A DNA stretch of 64,000 nucleotides from Xenopus tropicalis (GCF_000004195.4 NC_030678.2:61287378-61351377), one strand, 5' to 3'; positions 42,493-53,767 are shown, counted from the stretch's first letter. Translations and numbers: made by a program. The notes: a model not told the origin generated them from the sequence alone.

Positions 42493-42980
42493 GTCATTAA
42501 TGCAACTTTGTGAACACTCTTACATTGCAGTTTTGGGAAAAAAACTTATTGTAGGTAAAAACGCAAATTTGCATCCAAAACCTGCACTTTGCACTATCAT
42601 TGTATTTGGAAGTGATGCTTCAGATGCCTAGGTTTAACAGCCACAGCTGAAAAGTGGCTTTAAAGAAATTTAATGCAAAGCTTCTTCTCTCTACCTTAAG
42701 GGGACAACTGGATCTTTGCTACTCAGCAAGATGCATTCTATTTACATGTGATTTCCCAATCATTCTCAAACTAAGTGACAGATTTATCAACATACAACAC
42801 AATTTAATCAATTGCAACTATTTTTTAATATACATATTATTAAATGAAAAGAAAACTTGAAAATTATGCAAGTTTCTGTTGAAGTAAGTGGGAGGTGTAT
42901 ATTCAAAATTCAAGCTATTTAATTTCAAAATGGGAGTTTTTAGAATATGTTTGCATATGTTCGGCATAAAGAGTAGAATG

Positions 42981-43253
42981 TAGTGATGAACAGATTTTTT
43001 CGCCAGGCATGGATTTGCAGCAAATTTCTGCATTTTGCCATTGGTGAATTGTTTCATGAAACTTCCGTAAAAATTTGCAGCGGGAAAATTTTGTCGAGCG
43101 TCAAAAAAAGTTGCAGTCAACAAATATATGAAGCTGGCGACAAAATAAGACGCAGGAGACAAAAAATTTGCGCGACAAATGTGTTTTGTGAATTTTCTTG
43201 CCATCTCGCGAATTTTATGGCGAAGCGAAACGGGACAGATTTGCTCATGACTA
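42981..43253. mobile_element. hAT-type MITE (TAGTGATGAGC family), complete
   Basis: The 273-bp element begins TAGTGATGAACAGATTTTTT and ends ACAGATTTGCTCATGACTA. Flanks are GTAGAATG (42973-42980) and ATAGAATG (43254-43261), 7 of 8 identical. Confidence 0.88.
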
Positions 43254-43409
43254 ATAGAATGTGATTTTAATTTGATTATGTTTTACAGATTCAAGTTTTT
43301 GTTTTATAAATCTAAAATCGATTGAGTTTGAGTTTTTTTTTTTAAATTCAGAATAAAACACTTGAATGTAAATATTTTTCATAAATCTGCCTCTCAATAT
43401 AACTTAATT

Positions 43410-43703
43410 TAGTTATGAGCGCTTCGCTTTGCAGAAAAATTTGCAAAACTGCCGAAAAATGTGAGAAATGGCAAAAAAATTGCGAAATGCAGCTACTACA
43501 CAACTTTTTTGATGTACACAACTTTTATAGATGCAACAGAGTTTTTTTTCTTGTGCGACAGCACAACTTTTTTTATGCAACAGTGACTTTTTTTGTGGTG
43601 GCCTTGACTTGTGAATTTTTGTATGCGACTTTTCTCTTGCCAGAGATGAAATGTGGAATTTCGCAGCAAATTTATGCCTGAAGAAAAAAAATCCTCATTA
43701 CTA
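43410..43703. mobile_element. hAT-type MITE (TAGTGATGAGC family), complete but diverged
   Basis: Begins TAGTTATGAGCGCTTCGC and ends ATCCTCATTACTA, with the family 'GCAGAAAAATTTGC' and 'CAGCAAATTTATGCCTGA' end modules. The candidate target duplication (ACTTAATT-like on the left, ACTTAAAA-like on the right) is imperfect. Confidence 0.72.
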
Positions 43704-43769
43704 CTTAAAATCTTCAAAACCCACAAACTTGTAGTCAGTGTTTAATAGATATTAATCATCTTACCTTAC

Positions 43770-43925
43770 AGAGATTGTCATCTTTCCAGTCCATAAGGAA
43801 TACTGGTGCTAGGCCCATACACCTCTGCCATGCCACTCCGCCAAACCCTGCACTGGCTTCCACTACCATTCACAATAAATTTCAAACTAATGACCATCAC
43901 ATTCAAATCAGTTCATAACTTTTCA
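43770..43925 (+). pseudogene. LINE RT C-terminal scrap (L2/Rex-like)
   Basis: The plus-strand translation 'LRQTLHWLPLPFTINFKLMT' followed by 'ITFKSVHN' resembles the conserved 'LHWLPV..RI.FK.LLL.YK.LH' tail found after the RT domain in L2-like and related LINEs. Only about 50 codons remain. Confidence 0.5.
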
Positions 43926-43996
43926 AACAAAAAGTGTTCGTTAATTAAGTAACAATTCATCAAAGTAATTTCGCATGCATTACTACATGTATAAAC

Positions 43997-45015
43997 ATGG
44001 AGTTTGCAGTCAGATTTTTGTTGGATTGGGAAGAAGAGAATCAAGTATGTGATTGTCCTAGAGTCATGCATCCTCGAGTTTTCAGGGAAAGATCAACTCT
44101 AGAGGAATTATCAGAGTAGAAAATAGTGAGGCGCTATAGAATAAATAGAGCAGCAATGTATGGCATGTATGAGTTACTGGAGCCTTATCTGCAGCCACTA
44201 ACTAACAGAAACCATGCTGTTCCTGGCATTGTCAAACTTCTGTGCTTCCTTCATTTTTTTGCCATAGGAAGTTTTCAGAAAGTTGGAGGGATCTACAGTA
44301 TGGTGAAGTGTCACAGCCCACATTTTCACGGTGCCTTGGCCAGGTCCTGGATACAATACATTCAGGAGTATTGTGTCAGGATTTCCCGGCTCCTCACATG
44401 ATGCTTATATTCTCAAGCAGTCCAGACTATATGCTGATTTTCAAAGTGGGCAAATGCCTCATAAATAACTTGTAGGTAAATTACTTTTTGGCCTGCCTGC
44501 CATAAGCATGGTTTGCAATTGCAAGCAGGCCCTCTTTTGACAGAGGGAGACTGAAATCAGCTACTTGTAGTATCCGCCATCAGTCTCACACTGTCATATC
44601 TCAAGTGGGCCCTCTTTTTACAGTGGGAGACTGGAAGCAGCTTATTTGATTTCAGCAACTTATTTCATATTATTTTATTTCAGGAAATGCTGACTACCCT
44701 TGTTATTGGTGGTTAATGACTCTGATACCCAGGCCGCGTACAAGGGCAGAATCTGCTTTTAATAAAGCACATATGAGAGTGCGGTCTGTAATTGAGCAGA
44801 CTTTTGGGGTTATGAAAAGCCACTTCAGACGCCAGGACAAGTCGGGAGGAAGTCTGATGTACAGCCCCAGTAAAGTGGCCCAAATTGCAGTAGCCTGCGC
44901 TGTATTGCACAATATTGCCAACTGGCATGGATTGCCTGGGTTTGTGGCTGATGACCTAGATGACCCAATTCATCCCATACATCGTGTACAAAGTGCAGAT
45001 GAAAGAGGCAATTGA
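43997..45015 (+). pseudogene. Harbinger (HARBI1-like, DDE_Tnp_4) nuclease pseudogene
   Basis: The frame begins MEFAVRFLLDWEEENQ at 43997, meets a TAG at 44117-44119, and continues to 44401 with the Harbinger N-terminal half ('YGMYELLEPYLQPLTNRNHA', 'LLCFLHFFAIGSFQKVGG'). The next recognisable block starts near 44685: 'GNADYPCYWWLMT' corresponds to the G-D-S-G-Y-P motif of the second catalytic Asp, with that Asp now Asn. 'RVRSVIEQTFGVMKSHF' holds the catalytic Glu, and 'ACAVLHNIAN' closes the domain. The segment with the first Asp is not seen. 44468-44691 could be an intron (TTGTAG/GTAAAT ... TTTCAG/GAAATG), or there has been a deletion. The gene is dead. Confidence 0.82.
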
Positions 45016-45061
45016 GTACAGGGAGAAATGGTAAACAATTACTTTTCATGTACCTACAAGC

Positions 45062-45621
45062 TCAGCTTGTATCTGTAACTTCAATGTCAGAGAATTCTGG
45101 GCTGTTAATATAGCCAGTGTCAGTGGCTCTGTCAGTGTTGGCCAAATGTGAAGGTGCAGAACTTTGAATATTTGCTTTTTTCTTGTTTTCAGTTTCTGTT
45201 CTGTCATATTTGCTAAGACCAGAACTCTCACTGCTGTCATTAAGGGGAATGGGTATTTCAATTTTCTATTCACATTTGTTAACACTTGCATCTTTGGTGG
45301 TTTGGCCAAAATCTCTGATACAGAAGTTACTTTGTTCCTTTCTGCTTGCAGTTGTGAGTTTTGTGGATTGTGGCCTCTGCTGGTGTTTTTACTCTGTTCT
45401 TTTGTTTTTGGCATCTGTGAGCACTCATGCTTCCATCTACTCTGACCTCTATCATGCCCCAGCCTACCTTGGTGATCCTTCATTTTTTTCAGCTTTTTAT
45501 TACTGCCACAGCTGTCTTCAATATCGCTGTTGTTCCTCCTCTCCATCATTTGCCTTGCCTAGGGTTTTATTTGTAGTGCCTCAGGCAGTGATTGCGAAGC
45601 TGCACTTTCCATGTCCTCCAT
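45062..45621 (-). pseudogene. second Harbinger gene, Ser/Thr/Lys-rich, convergent with the nuclease
   Basis: The minus-strand start MEDMESAASQSLPEALQ at 45621 has a good initiation context and is followed by one TAG near 45558. An open frame then covers most of the region with many charged residues ('DIEDSCGSNKKLKKMKDHQG'). A frameshift near 45250 moves into a frame reading 'NDSSESSGLSKYDRTETENK' and ending 'TDTGYINSPEFSDIEVTDTS' at 45062. It stops about 45 bp from the nuclease stop, tail to tail. Harbinger elements usually carry a Myb/SANT-like partner that guides the nuclease to DNA. The position fits, but I cannot read a Myb helix pattern, so the role is inferred. Confidence 0.55.
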
Positions 45622-45869
45622 CTTGCCACTCACAGCGGAAATGGGCAAAATGGATGAAGTCATGTGGTACGCGACGCGTAACGTTTACGTGCATAATAGC
45701 GTACGCTTATATTGCGTGCTACAAAATAATGCATAAATATATTGCATGCTTTTAAATTTTCCTTTTTGTGAATCTATTGTTAATTCTCCAAAATATAAGA
45801 AGTGATAATATTTTTAATGCATGCTATAAATAACACTCCTTTTTCAGCCTTTAGTGAATCGGCCCCAAA

Positions 45870-46525
45870 CTATCTTACAGTTGGGCATTTTTATATTTGC
45901 TTCAATTTGATGGCATGGTTACTGTGCATATCAAATAAATACTTTATGCATTGCAATGCCAAAGGAAAACAACTAAAAATTATTTTCCTTAAAGAAATTC
46001 CTTGCTTACACTATATATTTCAGGCTTCCTGCATATATGTTGCTTTGGAAATCATTTATATTCTTCTCATATGCTTTCTGAGTTTGAAAACAATCTTTAC
46101 ATACCCAAAGGATAAAATGAGGTCAAAAAGGTAGTTCTAGAAGGAAGTTTTCTTAACACAGTTACACAGTCTATGATTAAAGAATAAAGCTTTAACTGTG
46201 GAGAACAGATGAATGTGCCTGAACAGAACATTAAATGAGGGGCTTGCAAAGAAGTATTTTAAATAAAACACCATATTATAATTTTTTCAAAAGATCTGGA
46301 TGGACAGGTTTATCATTACATAGTGCACGGTGCACAACTATGGGGAGTAATTACTATTCAATTATAGAATCCAGAACAAATCTTGTTAAAATTATGTTTA
46401 ACCATACAAGCATTGGTTTTGCTTTTGCTCCACAGGATCTGATTTGGTTAGCCAAAGAAAACAATGGGGTATATTTATCAAAGAGTTGAGTTAAAGCTTG
46501 CTACATTCCGCTAGTGTGAAATCTC
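45870..46525. other. unannotated stretch
   Basis: AT-rich sequence with no supported gene or repeat; the open frames at 45802-46134 and 46235-46489 show no domain. Confidence 0.35.
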
Positions 46526-46529
46526 GCCA

Positions 46530-46740
46530 CTAGTGATAAGCAAATCTGTAACGTTTCACTTTGCTGAAAAATTATGCCAAATTGCAAAAAAAATTGCAAA
46601 AAGTGGCTACTGCACAACTTGTGTGTGACTTAATATGTGCAATTTTTTTTAAAAAAAAAAAAGGTTTTCTCTGAATTTTTGTCACAAATTTATATATACA
46701 TCAAATTTCTAGCGCAACTGGCAATAAGTGCAATTTAGAT
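46530..46740. mobile_element. hAT-type MITE (TAGTGATGAGC family), right end lost
   Basis: Begins TAGTGATAAGCAAATCTGTA then 'ACGTTTCACTTTGCTGAAAAA', followed by T- and A-rich family interior. The right terminus could not be recognised. Confidence 0.6.
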
Positions 46741-48780
46741 ACACACATGGACATTTACTTTGCACTAATCTAATGGGCCACAGATTGGGCTTAAAGAAAA
46801 GGACTGTGGATTTCTGTTTTCATGTATGAGAGGATACATATGTTAGCTGCGTGACTGGCCAGTCATACAATCCCTTGTGTGTGTTTAGGAGGGCATACGC
46901 CCCAGGGTGCAGGTGCCCTCGCTGGCCGCGTCACCTAATTCCCCCCCCCCCACAGGGGCCCCCCTAACCCCCCTTGCAGGTCTCCCCACCCTACGTCCTC
47001 CCCCGAGAGCACGTAGTTTAACGTGTCGGGAGGATCGGTCGGGCAGGGGGAGCGCCGGCAAGGGTCGGGTCAGATTAAGTAACTTAAGTAAACTATATAA
47101 AATATTGGTGAATAAAATCCCATTTCTTTGAGTGGTGCTGCCAAAATATTTTAAGAGGAACCACAGAGACAAATGAATTAATATGTATACATTAATCCTT
47201 GTTAAGTGAAACAAAAGTAAGTGATATATATACTGTGTTCTAATTGATTCTTAGACATTCAGCTACTGTTTCATCTTTTGTACTTTGTCTTGTTATTTTG
47301 TCTTAATGCTTTAAAGAATCAATCATTAAAATAGTAACAACAACATTTCTTCACAGTGATATATTACTAAGCAAGGAGATTCGGAGAGGTGCCATTTAGC
47401 TAAAGAAATATGTTTTAGTTGGGCAGCTAAAATCAATGCAGGAACAAAGTATTGAACAATATTGTGTGGAATAAAAAATAAGGTTAAATACAGCTAGTTA
47501 CAGGAAAAAACTGTAGCTCTGAGGAAGTCAAACTGAAGTACTTTATCCTTCTCACATTGTTTAATGTTATACCTTGCATATATAAAATACACATAGATTG
47601 TTCCATTTGGTAGAAACTAAAGAAAGAGAAAAAGATCTGTGACTCCTCAGCTCTGCTTCACTTCCTTATATGCACCATGTTGTCTGCAAGACTAATAAGA
47701 GCAGCACAGAAAAGTTAATAGCCTGGTTAAGTTAGGGGACATTGCACTCTGGTTTACTAGAACTTCTAAACTCCAGCAAACCTATTAACATTCAGTGGTG
47801 GCTTTTTAAGCTGTTATTTCCAAATCAATTTGGTTCTTCATTCGGTTAGTTGCAGAGAATCTTATGTCCTTATTAGTCACTTACCTTGTAGTATATGACC
47901 TGGCCTGTTCATCAGTAATTGATACTTAAAAATTCCTGTAGTCTTGTTTGTAAACTTCCTGGTACTGACCTGGCTTGTTGACTTCCCGTAACCACTACAC
48001 CCCCACTGCCGAAATACTGCTTGTACTGTCTCCTTACAAACTTCTCTTTCATACGAGTGGGTAGAGACTTATATTCAGGACACGCTATCTCTCCTCCACT
48101 TAGTCTGGTGGTTAGTGCTAGTCTCTGGAGCATGGCAACTCTGAGTGCTGCCCCAAACCTACTCTTCATCCTGATTAAGTGAGCTCAATATTCCCTCCAT
48201 CCTGACCCCCCCCCACCCCCCTGCTGCTTAGTCAATTAAGTGTGCACTGTAAAAGTAAACTATATGATAACTTGTGGTTATTCATCATTACTAGTGCATA
48301 GCCTCCAGCCATTGGAATCATCAATTCCTGTGCCAATCCTAATACATACACAGTTCTGAAATATAAAAATGAAGGTATATGTGTATAGTAAATTCAAAGC
48401 CAGGCCTGTATCTGTTAAAAGGGCAAAAAGGCTTGGTATGAGCAGTCAAGTCTTGGGCAGTCTCATGTAGGGGTATCTATGTCAGGTAGCAGAAAAAAAT
48501 GTTGCTGCTATATAAATAACAGGTAATAATAAAAATTTAGTATCTACTTGTAGTTCTAAAGGGTGTTTTTAGGTTCAGAAATTGCAGTATTATATCAAGG
48601 ATATAAGCACCCACACACTATGGCTTATGACACGTACTACTGTACTAAACAATATGGCTACCTACAACACAATGCTAAATGTACAATAGCGAAAAAAACT
48701 GTTAAAACACTTGTACTAAGCTTTGTGTAGGTGGTAAAGTATACCAGTATTAAGGTAGAACCCGTGGGCCTTGGATCAAA
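46741..48780. other. unannotated stretch with a GC-rich patch
   Basis: 46880-47070 is strongly GC- and CpG-rich (C runs at 46941-46951, 'GGGAGGATCGGTCGGGCAGG') in AT-rich surroundings, with no recognised family. An 85-codon minus-strand frame at 47912-48169 is not recognisable. A C-rich run lies at 48208-48221. No terminal repeats found. Confidence 0.35.
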
Positions 48781-48789
48781 ATGGCCACT

Positions 48790-48997
48790 TTAAATTTACT
48801 TGTCCAGGCACTTTCAATTGCCATGCATCAAAAGAATTGTCACGCATTAAAAGGATTGTCGCCCGTGTCAAAAGAATTGTTGCAGGTGCCAATTTTTTTG
48901 ACGTGCAGCATTTTCACCATTTTGAGACATTTTTGCCGTTTTAAAGATTCGCAAAATTTAATGGCGAAGCGAAGCGGGACAGATTTGCTCATCACTA
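48790..48997. mobile_element. hAT-type MITE (TAGTGATGAGC family), left end lost
   Basis: The right end is 'AAGCGAAGCGGGACAGATTT' then 'GCTCATCACTA'. The interior has repeated 'GCATCAAAAGAATTGT' units. The left terminus is absent. Confidence 0.68.
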
Positions 48998-49005
48998 ATC
49001 ATAAG

Positions 49006-49715
49006 TCTTCATATTATATGCTACCATTTAATTTCACAGAAACTTAAAGGAAGTCTGATTATGGAAGGAGCAAGCCTGATGAAGAAGAGGTGAAATTCAC
49101 ATTGCTGCAGCTTGCACCCTCTACAGCTCAAAGATGCCACTTATCCTTTGCTCTGTTACTCTCCAGCACACACAATGGACCCTCAGAATAGAATGGATTT
49201 ATCTACAATTTTAATGTTTTTCCAAACTAAGGCAAATGTATCGTGGTTTCTGAAAGTCATAGGAGACTAGTTTTGAATGAAATAGAGAGAGATTTTGGAC
49301 AAATATACCTGCTACACTGTATGTTACAGTAGGCAGAGAACAGAATATGTAGGAAAATGTACTCAAGCAAAAGCATACATTTTCACATTGTGAATATTTT
49401 TGTTTTACCATAACTGACTTTTATTACATTGCCCCAGTTGTGTCTTTGGCCCTTGGATTAATTTATGCTGTCTAGGCTATTTTTTCTTTCAAACATAAAG
49501 TTCTGGAGAAAGCATGATAATATTAATTCTTAAATTCAAGGATATCATAGAACTGCTGTATTTCAAGATTTGCCAGGAGATCAGTGTTTTTTCAGCAGGG
49601 GGGCTACACATGCAAATCCCAACTATACTAAAGGAATGCAATATCTAATGCATGTTCGGATTCATTTTTTTCATAGGATAGGACCAACTTCAAAAGCCTA
49701 GATATACCATACTGT
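49006..49715. other. unannotated stretch
   Basis: No gene, terminal repeats or recognisable repeat family. Confidence 0.35.
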
Positions 49716-50078
49716 GGGCCTGATTCACTAAAGTCCGAAATAAGGAGTGCTATTTATAGCATGCGTTAAAAATCTTATCACTTCTTATTTTTCGCTCAAT
49801 TCACTAAAAGGACACTTGTCATAATTAAAAAGCGATGTTCTTGGCGTTATTTATCTTGCGACGACATATTTTCAAGCAACATGCTGCGTAATATGTTGTG
49901 CGCTGCGTAATATATTGCTTGAAAATATGTCATCGCAAGATAAATAACGCCAAGAACATCGCTTCTTAATTATGACAAGTGTCCTTTTAGTGAATCGAGC
50001 GAAAAATAAGAAGTGATAAGATTTTTAACGCATGCTATAAATAGCACTCCTTATTTCGGACTTTAGTGAATCAGGCCC
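49716..50078. mobile_element. 363-bp hairpin MITE related to the Harbinger at 43955-45865
   Basis: A nearly perfect palindrome: the left arm GGGCCTGATTCACTAAAGTC pairs with the right GACTTTAGTGAATCAGGCCC, and pairing continues almost to the centre near 49897. It is flanked by TGT on both sides, a possible 3-bp target duplication as Harbinger elements make. The outer ~60 bp of each arm matches the right end of the Harbinger copy in this window. Confidence 0.88.
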
Positions 50079-50081
50079 TGT

Positions 50082-51066
50082 ATATCATTTGAAAGAATGG
50101 ACATGGATATATAGGGCATGGAAACTGGTTTTAACAACATGGGCTGCAGCCAGCATAACCTTCTTATAGACCTAATATATTTCTGGTACTATTAGCCACC
50201 TCAATGTCACTATATTTTGCAAGGTACATATTGACTAAGTATTACCTCATCAGTTTCCCTCTTTACCTGCGGTAGGTCCATTAATGAGTGATTTGATCCT
50301 GCTTAGCTTACAACCAACACAGACCAGAACGATGACTCAGGGACCACTGGTCTTAATAGGAACCAAGGAGGAAATATTGCCGAGACATAGGAAGGGCTTA
50401 TGCTTGCAAACAGAAATAAGCTTTATTACAGTACAGGCAGATAATAAGGTACATAGGCAAGGTATAATAATCAAACAAGGCAATGGCAGGATAAAGCATG
50501 ATATAATCCAAAACGTACAGGTAAGGTATAAGGTAGCACTGATTGTATTATTGGTTGAGGCTCCTACCACAGGCAAGGGGAAAGCAGCATAATACATAAA
50601 TAAGTTCAGGCAGCACAACCAGCAGCAATCAACATAATGAGACATGTAACAGCTGGGGGATTACCCATCAACATGAACAGCAAGGATGAACAAATGGTTA
50701 ATGGCAGGTGGTGGTGGAGGGGGGGATTTGAATATTTAGAGGCTACCCTAAAACCATGTTAATGCTAAACAAACCTTCTTTTTTATATTTAAATAGATTA
50801 GTAGCTTTAAGGTACGGTTTTCCTCATGCCTCCCTTAGAGAACCCCCCCATATGGCTGGGCAAGGGACCAGTAAATGCTACTGCATAATACACTGTTTTT
50901 TCTTTGGCAAACTATTGTCCACCACATTTTTCTTCTGCAAGAGATACATTCTGCAAGAGGCTCCAATATACTGTATTAATGAAGTGTAAGCATTTAATAA
51001 AATACATTTTTTTCTTTGTAGATCTGTATATTGCTTATTTTTAGATGTGTAATTGATCTTTTACAG

Positions 51067-51072
<6 letters not shown>
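50082..51072. other. unannotated stretch
   Basis: 50280-50660 has an unusual base composition and an open frame of 102 codons on each strand with no recognised domain. It may be an unrecognised repeat. No ends could be defined. Confidence 0.3.

Positions 51073-51110
<38 letters not shown>
51073..51110. repeat. TA dinucleotide microsatellite
   Basis: About 19 TA units directly abut the left end of the Tc1 element, which needs a TA target. Shorter TATATA runs lie on its other side (52708-52725). Confidence 0.97.
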
Positions 51111-51115
<5 letters not shown>

Positions 51116-52707
51116 GCTTGCAAAAGTATTCGGCCCCCTTGAACTTTTTCACATTTTGTCACATTACAGCCACAAACATGAATCAATTTTATTGGAATTA
51201 CACGTGAAAGAACAATACAAAGTGGTGTACACGTGAGAAGTGGAATGAAAATCATACGTGATTCCAAACATTTTTTACAAATAAATAACTGCAAAGTGGT
51301 GTGTGCGTAATTATTCAGCCCCCTTTGGTCTGAGTGCAGTCAGTTGCCCATAGACATTGCCTGATGAGTGCTAATGAGTAAATAGAGTGCACCTGAGTGT
51401 AATCTAATGTCAGTACAAATACAGCTGCTCTGTGACGGCCTCAGAGTTTGTCTAAGAGAATATTGGGAGCAACAACACCATGAAGTCCAAAGAACACACC
51501 AGACAGGTCAGGGATAAAGTTATTGAGAAATTTAAAGCAGGCTTAGGCTACAAAAAGATTTCCAAAGCCTTGAACATCCCACGGAGCACTGTTCAAGCGA
51601 TCATTCAGAAATGGAAGGAGTATGGCACAACTGTAAACCTACCAAGACAAGGCCGTCCACCTAAACTCACAGGCCGAACAAGGAGAGCGCTGATCAGAAA
51701 TGCGGCCCATGGTGACTCTGGACGAGCTGCAGAGATCTACAGCTCAGGTGGGGGAATCTGTCCATAGGACATCTATTAGTCATGCACTGCACAAAGTTGA
51801 CCTTTATGGAAGAGTGGCAAGAAGAAAGCCATTGTTAACAGAAAACCATAAGAGGTCCCGTTTGCAGTTTGCCACAAGCCATGTGGGGGACACAGCAAAC
51901 ATGTGGAAGAAGGTGCTCTGGTCAGATGAGACCAAAATGGAACTTTTTGGCCAAAATGCAAAACGCTATGTGTGGCGGAAAACTAACACAGCACATAACT
52001 CTGAACACACCATCCCCACTGTCAAATATGGTGGTGGCAGCATCATGCTCTGGGGGTGCTTCTCTTCAGCAGGGACAGGGAAGCTGGTCAGAGTTGATGG
52101 GAAGATGGATGGAGCCAAATACAGGGCAATCTTGGAAGAAAACCTCTTGGAGTCTGCAAAAGACTTGAGACTGGGGCGGAGGTTCACCTCCCAGAAGGAC
52201 AACGACCCTAAACATAAAGCCAGGGCAACAATGGAATGGTTTAAAACAAAACATATCCATGTGTTAGAATGGCCCAGTCAAAGTCCAGATCTAAATCCAA
52301 TGGAGAATCTGTGGCAAGATCTGAAAACTGCTGTTCCCAAACACTGTCCATCTAATCTGACTGAGCTGGAGTTGTTTTGCAAAGAAGAATGAGCAAGGAT
52401 TTCAGTCTCTAGATGTGCAAAGCTGGTAGAGACATACCCTAAAGCCTGGCAGCTGGAATTGCAGCAAAAGGTGGTTCTACAAAGTAGTGACTGAGGGGGC
52501 TGAATAATTACGCACACGCTACTTTGCAGTTATTTATTTGTAAAAATTGTTTGGAATCATGTATGATTTTCGTTCCACTTCTCACGTGTACCCCACTTTG
52601 TATTGGTCTTTCAGGTGGAATTCCAATCAAATTGATTCATGTTTGTGGCTGTAATGTGACAAAATGTGGAAAAGTTCAAGGGGGCCGAATACTTTTGCAA
52701 GCCACTG
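51111..52707 (+). mobile_element. Tc1-like transposon, nearly complete
   Basis: 1,597 bp, bounded by TA on both sides. Terminal inverted repeats of about 215 bp start (T/C)AGTGGCTTGCAAAAGTATT on each side; the left repeat is 51111 to about 51325 and the right about 52492-52707. Long repeats, size and TA target are those of Tc1-family elements. The single transposase gene between them has one frameshift and one premature stop. Confidence 0.95.
51480..52494 (+). pseudogene. Tc1 transposase pseudogene (DD34E)
   Basis: This enzyme class cuts and pastes at TA. The start at 51480 (MKSKEHTRQVRDKVIEKFKA) opens a paired-like helix-turn-helix region with 'GYKKISKALNIPRSTVQAII' and a 'GRPPKLT' linker. 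A one-base frameshift near 51700 moves to the frame that continues to 52392. That frame holds 'VLWSDETKMELFG' (first Asp), 'DNDPKHKA' (second Asp) and 'PDLNPMENLWQDLK' (Glu). The TGA at 52390-52392 falls where homologues continue. After it the same frame stays open to a TGA at 52492-52494, already in the right inverted repeat. Catalytic residues are intact, so only two lesions separate it from a full-length gene. Confidence 0.94.
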
Positions 52708-52729
52708 TATATATACTGTATATACAGTA

Positions 52730-53460
52730 TTTTCTTTCGAAACAATTATTTTGCCTTTGTACAACTTGTAAATATATATTGCAAGTCTCTATTTATTAGT
52801 TTTGTAATTAATAACATGACAATTTCTCTTGTTAACTGTTATACTGAAATCCCTACCAACATTAGAGGTATACAGGACAGGGATAAAAGTTCCATTGTTT
52901 TCTTATGCAGATGGATCTTGGATTAGACATATCTGACAGAGGATTCTATTTTCTCATAGGAGAAATCTAGTCCATAAGCAGACTTACGTGCTCTCTTTAG
53001 AAAAGTGCAAAATTAGCTTTCCATCCCTATGATATTGATATTCATCTGTTCATTTATTTAAATTAAGAGCCAATTCCTCAACAAACAAAGAAGAAGAAAT
53101 CTGCGCCCGCGTTAATTTTCTTTTCATCATGAACACTTGTAAAAGGTATTTTGCATTTCAATCGCTTGCCAATACGGCTACACGCTAATTATTTTATATA
53201 AATCCTTTAACTTTGCTGTGTAAGTTTTAGCACACAAGTTTTTTTTTATTTTAGCTTTTCCCATCCCTACCAATCTTCCCTCTTCATCCCAATCCCTTCT
53301 GCAGAAATATAAATTATAAAATCCCTGATCTCCAAAATAGAGGATTTGACAGCTTCTCTGTTGGTTGTAGTTTGAATTAAAATTTTAAAGCATGTCAGGG
53401 CTGACGGTTTTTGTGATGCATATATACCTTAAGTTGTGCATTATAAATGAGGAAAACATT
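52730..53460. other. unannotated stretch
   Basis: AT-rich with no supported feature. Confidence 0.4.
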
Positions 53461-53464
53461 ATAA

Positions 53465-53767
53465 TAGTGATGAGCTTATCCGTAGAAAACATTATAGTAT
53501 TTATGAGCGAATCTTGTGAAACTGGAAAAATTTGCGAAAGGGCAAAAAATTCACAATATGGAGCTACCACACAACTTTTTTGACACAAGAATTTTTTACG
53601 TGACCGTGACTTTTTTTATGCAATCCCAATTTATTTGATATAACATGACTTTCTTACGCCACTGCATTTTTTGACGCATCTGTCAAACAAATTTTTGTTG
53701 CTGCAAATTTTTGTGGCAGTTCCACTAAACAATTCGCCAATGTCAATGTGTTTTTTCACACATCACT
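53465..53767. mobile_element. hAT-type MITE (TAGTGATGAGC family), possibly two overlapping starts
   Basis: Begins AATAGTGATGAGCTTATCC, and about 36 bp later a second family-like start 'TTTATGAGCGAATCTTGTG' appears. It ends TTTTTTCACACATCACTA. The flanks do not show a clear 8-bp duplication. The interior has 'TTTTTTGACGCA' type words of the family in inverse orientation. Confidence 0.6.

Larger units (their letters stand above)
43955..45865. mobile_element. PIF/Harbinger transposon, decayed
   Basis: It contains a plus-strand nuclease pseudogene (43997-45015) and a convergent minus-strand second gene (45062-45621). The right terminal region (about 45790-45865) ends CCTTTAGTGAATCGGCCC. It matches the arm of the hairpin MITE at 49716-50078, including 'GCATGCTATAAATA.CACTCC'. 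The left end is damaged: 'ATTCATCAAAG...GCATGCATTA' at 43957-43986 looks like a shortened version. Two-gene organisation is normal for Harbinger elements (nuclease plus a DNA-binding partner). Confidence 0.75.

Noticed and set aside
45183..45755. 190-codon plus-strand frame
   Set aside because: It is antisense to the Harbinger partner gene, which has the better start, composition and context.
47912..48169. 85-codon minus-strand frame with a basic, helical-looking segment
   Set aside because: No family recognised and no intact neighbours; the length is within chance expectation for this window. A protein search could revive it.
50284..50645. overlapping 102-codon frames on opposite strands
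   Set aside because: Mirror frames with no domain; probably an unrecognised repeat.
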